A stretch of 64,000 nt of DNA. Source: Serinus canaria. Lineage: Eukaryota; Chordata; Aves; Passeriformes; Fringillidae. The notes under the pieces were generated by a model, which ran no database searches, had not been told where the DNA came from, and worked only from the letters and a program-made list of their open reading frames with translations. Both the position numbers and the translations under genes were made by a program. This document shows, piece by piece, positions 62,612 through 64,000 of this stretch. Location: contig NC_066316.1 in the NCBI RefSeq assembly GCF_022539315.1, positions 36,519,245-36,583,244 of the forward strand, in the 5' to 3' direction. The number at the start of each line of letters is the position of its first letter. Position 1 is the stretch's first letter.

Positions 62612-64000
62612 AATCTGTGTGACAAAAATACATGTCAACACAAAGCTAGGCACATGAGTGTCATGGACACAGAATACAAGTAGTAACAATAGATTATTTG
62701 AATTCATCTGGTAATTTGTAGGCACTTAAATGTCTTCCAGGCCAGTTTCACACTAGTGCAATCCTCTCAAATTACTCTTGATTTACATTACATTAATTGA
62801 GAAAACAATTAGATCCCATCTGTGCAGACTGTATGTCCCCTATATTCCATAGGAGCTACGACTCTAAACCCAATGGGCAGACAAAACACAGGCTAACTTC
62901 TGTCCTGAGAAACACATTCAGAACTACATATGTAACAGTGGCACAATGAACTAGGCAGACTAAAACAGATTTTAAAACATCTGAGCCAGATATATCTTCT
63001 AAGAACACAGGCAAGCTTGTGGTCTGGGAATGAGCGTGAGATTGGGGAGCTAGGACCCCTCCTGATGGCTGTATCCAAATGCAGTGTGACTAAGCTTTTG
63101 GTTCAGTCTGTCCACCTGTCTACACTGTTCACCTGTACAGGAGGCAGAGTCTCAATTTACTTCACTGCCAGGCACACTGAGAGATTCAGTCACTGCCTGA
63201 CCTCAAAGAACTGGCAATAGCCATTTTTCCACACCCCATTATGAAACATTATTATGCTTGTAGCCTAAATCCAAGAATTCAGGCAAAGCATTCCCAACAG
63301 TAGTTATGACAAGAGTAAATCAACTAACAGCAGTAGAAATTATGGGAGACCACAGCTTCCTGCTCTGCTGTTTCACAATCCTTCATGCAATTTATATTTG
63401 GGGGGTTAGCAGGGGAGGCTCAGAGTCTGTGCTGGCTGCTGAAAATCAACACCACAGGAGAGGCAGCACAAGGATGGGCAAATGCAACCCAGCCAGCTAT
63501 GGGGATAGCACAGGAACTTACTGGACTTAAAAGACTTCAGCTCAATTTAAGGAACAGACAGGCTGAATGAAGATCATGGTGCTGCTCTGGGGAACTCAGA
63601 AATACAGTATGGTTAATTTGAAACTAACTGAAAAGTGAAGTTTAAGAACGTGAATACTTTATGCTTGCAATTTATGTTTAAAGTATAAATTGAGCTTCTC
63701 TTTAAAAAGAATAAAGGTTTTCTGCTTCACTTCCTATGTGGCACTACTCCTTCAGTCCACTGCTACAGTTTCCCACTAATCTCTCATAATTGAAGCATCT
63801 CAGAGACACCACTAGCAATTAATGGGACCACTCAGTCTGCCAGAAACTCTGGTTTGAATTCCAGCCCTCCAGTCTTGGCAGTGCCCAGCCTTGGATGCAC
63901 CTCTGACTGTTCTTATAGGGAAACACAAAAGCAATCTCCTGAGACATGCACTCTTGGTAAAACAAACAGCCTGGGCCTAATTTTGATCTAATGTTACACC

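Larger units (their letters stand above)
59491..64000 (-). other. KIF26B: Upstream KIF26B intron, continues past the window
   Basis: At least 4.5 kb of sequence 5' of the first motor exon. It contains an A15 run (61843-61857), a CR1 fragment pair (about 62012-62163) and a CA microsatellite (62593-62611). I looked for an exon ending near a donor with KIF26B-like residues on the minus strand and found none. That the whole stretch is intron is inferred from the missing N-terminus. Confidence 0.78.

Noticed and set aside
59491..64000. Search for the preceding KIF26B exon
   Set aside because: No minus-strand segment with KIF26B-like residues and a phase-0 donor was found, so the next exon is taken to be outside the window.
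1..64000. tRNA, rRNA, CRISPR arrays, bacterial-type operons or intact viral elements
   Set aside because: None seen. The region is ordinary vertebrate gene and intron sequence.

Overview
This is a stretch of vertebrate, most likely avian, genomic DNA dominated by one gene on the minus strand. The gene is KIF26B, an atypical kinesin-11 family member. The organism call rests on multi-exon GT-AG gene structure, sparse interspersed repeats, and CR1 LINE fragments of the type that ends in an octamer-like ATTCTGTGATTCT tail. CR1 also occurs in crocodilians and turtles, so bird is an inference and no species is claimed. Mammal-like young repeats are absent.

Layout, in transcription order (high to low coordinates): 59490 back to 20416 holds six short exons encoding the kinesin-like motor domain, from the first beta strand (VKVMVRI) to the KKKKTK neck-like end. 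One 3.4-kb exon at 15873-19308 encodes a long serine-rich, probably disordered tail. Three small exons at 2923-3125, 1775-1925 and 88-236 encode the conserved C-terminus, including a short coiled coil and the terminal RRR-stop. Every junction has a GT donor, an AG acceptor and a compatible phase. The joined CDS is 5010 nt: 1669 residues plus stop. KIF26B proteins are about 2100 residues, so roughly 440 N-terminal residues and the promoter lie beyond position 64000. Bases 1-87 are the start of the 3' UTR, and no polyadenylation signal is in view.

The motor keeps the kinesin fold signatures but has lost the consensus P-loop, switch I and switch II residues, as known for KIF26 proteins, which are regarded as non-motile microtubule binders. 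KIF26B is known from Wnt5a-Ror signalling, cell adhesion and polarity, and kidney development.

The rest is intron: 1.5, 1.0, 12.7, 1.1, 28.1, 3.8, 2.6, 1.9 and 1.6 kb, plus at least 4.5 kb upstream. Introns hold simple repeats, two CR1 loci, several decayed MIR-like SINE pieces, perfect hairpins, and one conspicuous CpG island at about 28.97-29.45 kb in the 28-kb intron. That island is the best candidate for something undescribed: a possible internal promoter for a tail-only KIF26B transcript or an antisense RNA. I found no second protein-coding gene, tRNA, rRNA, CRISPR or other exotic system.
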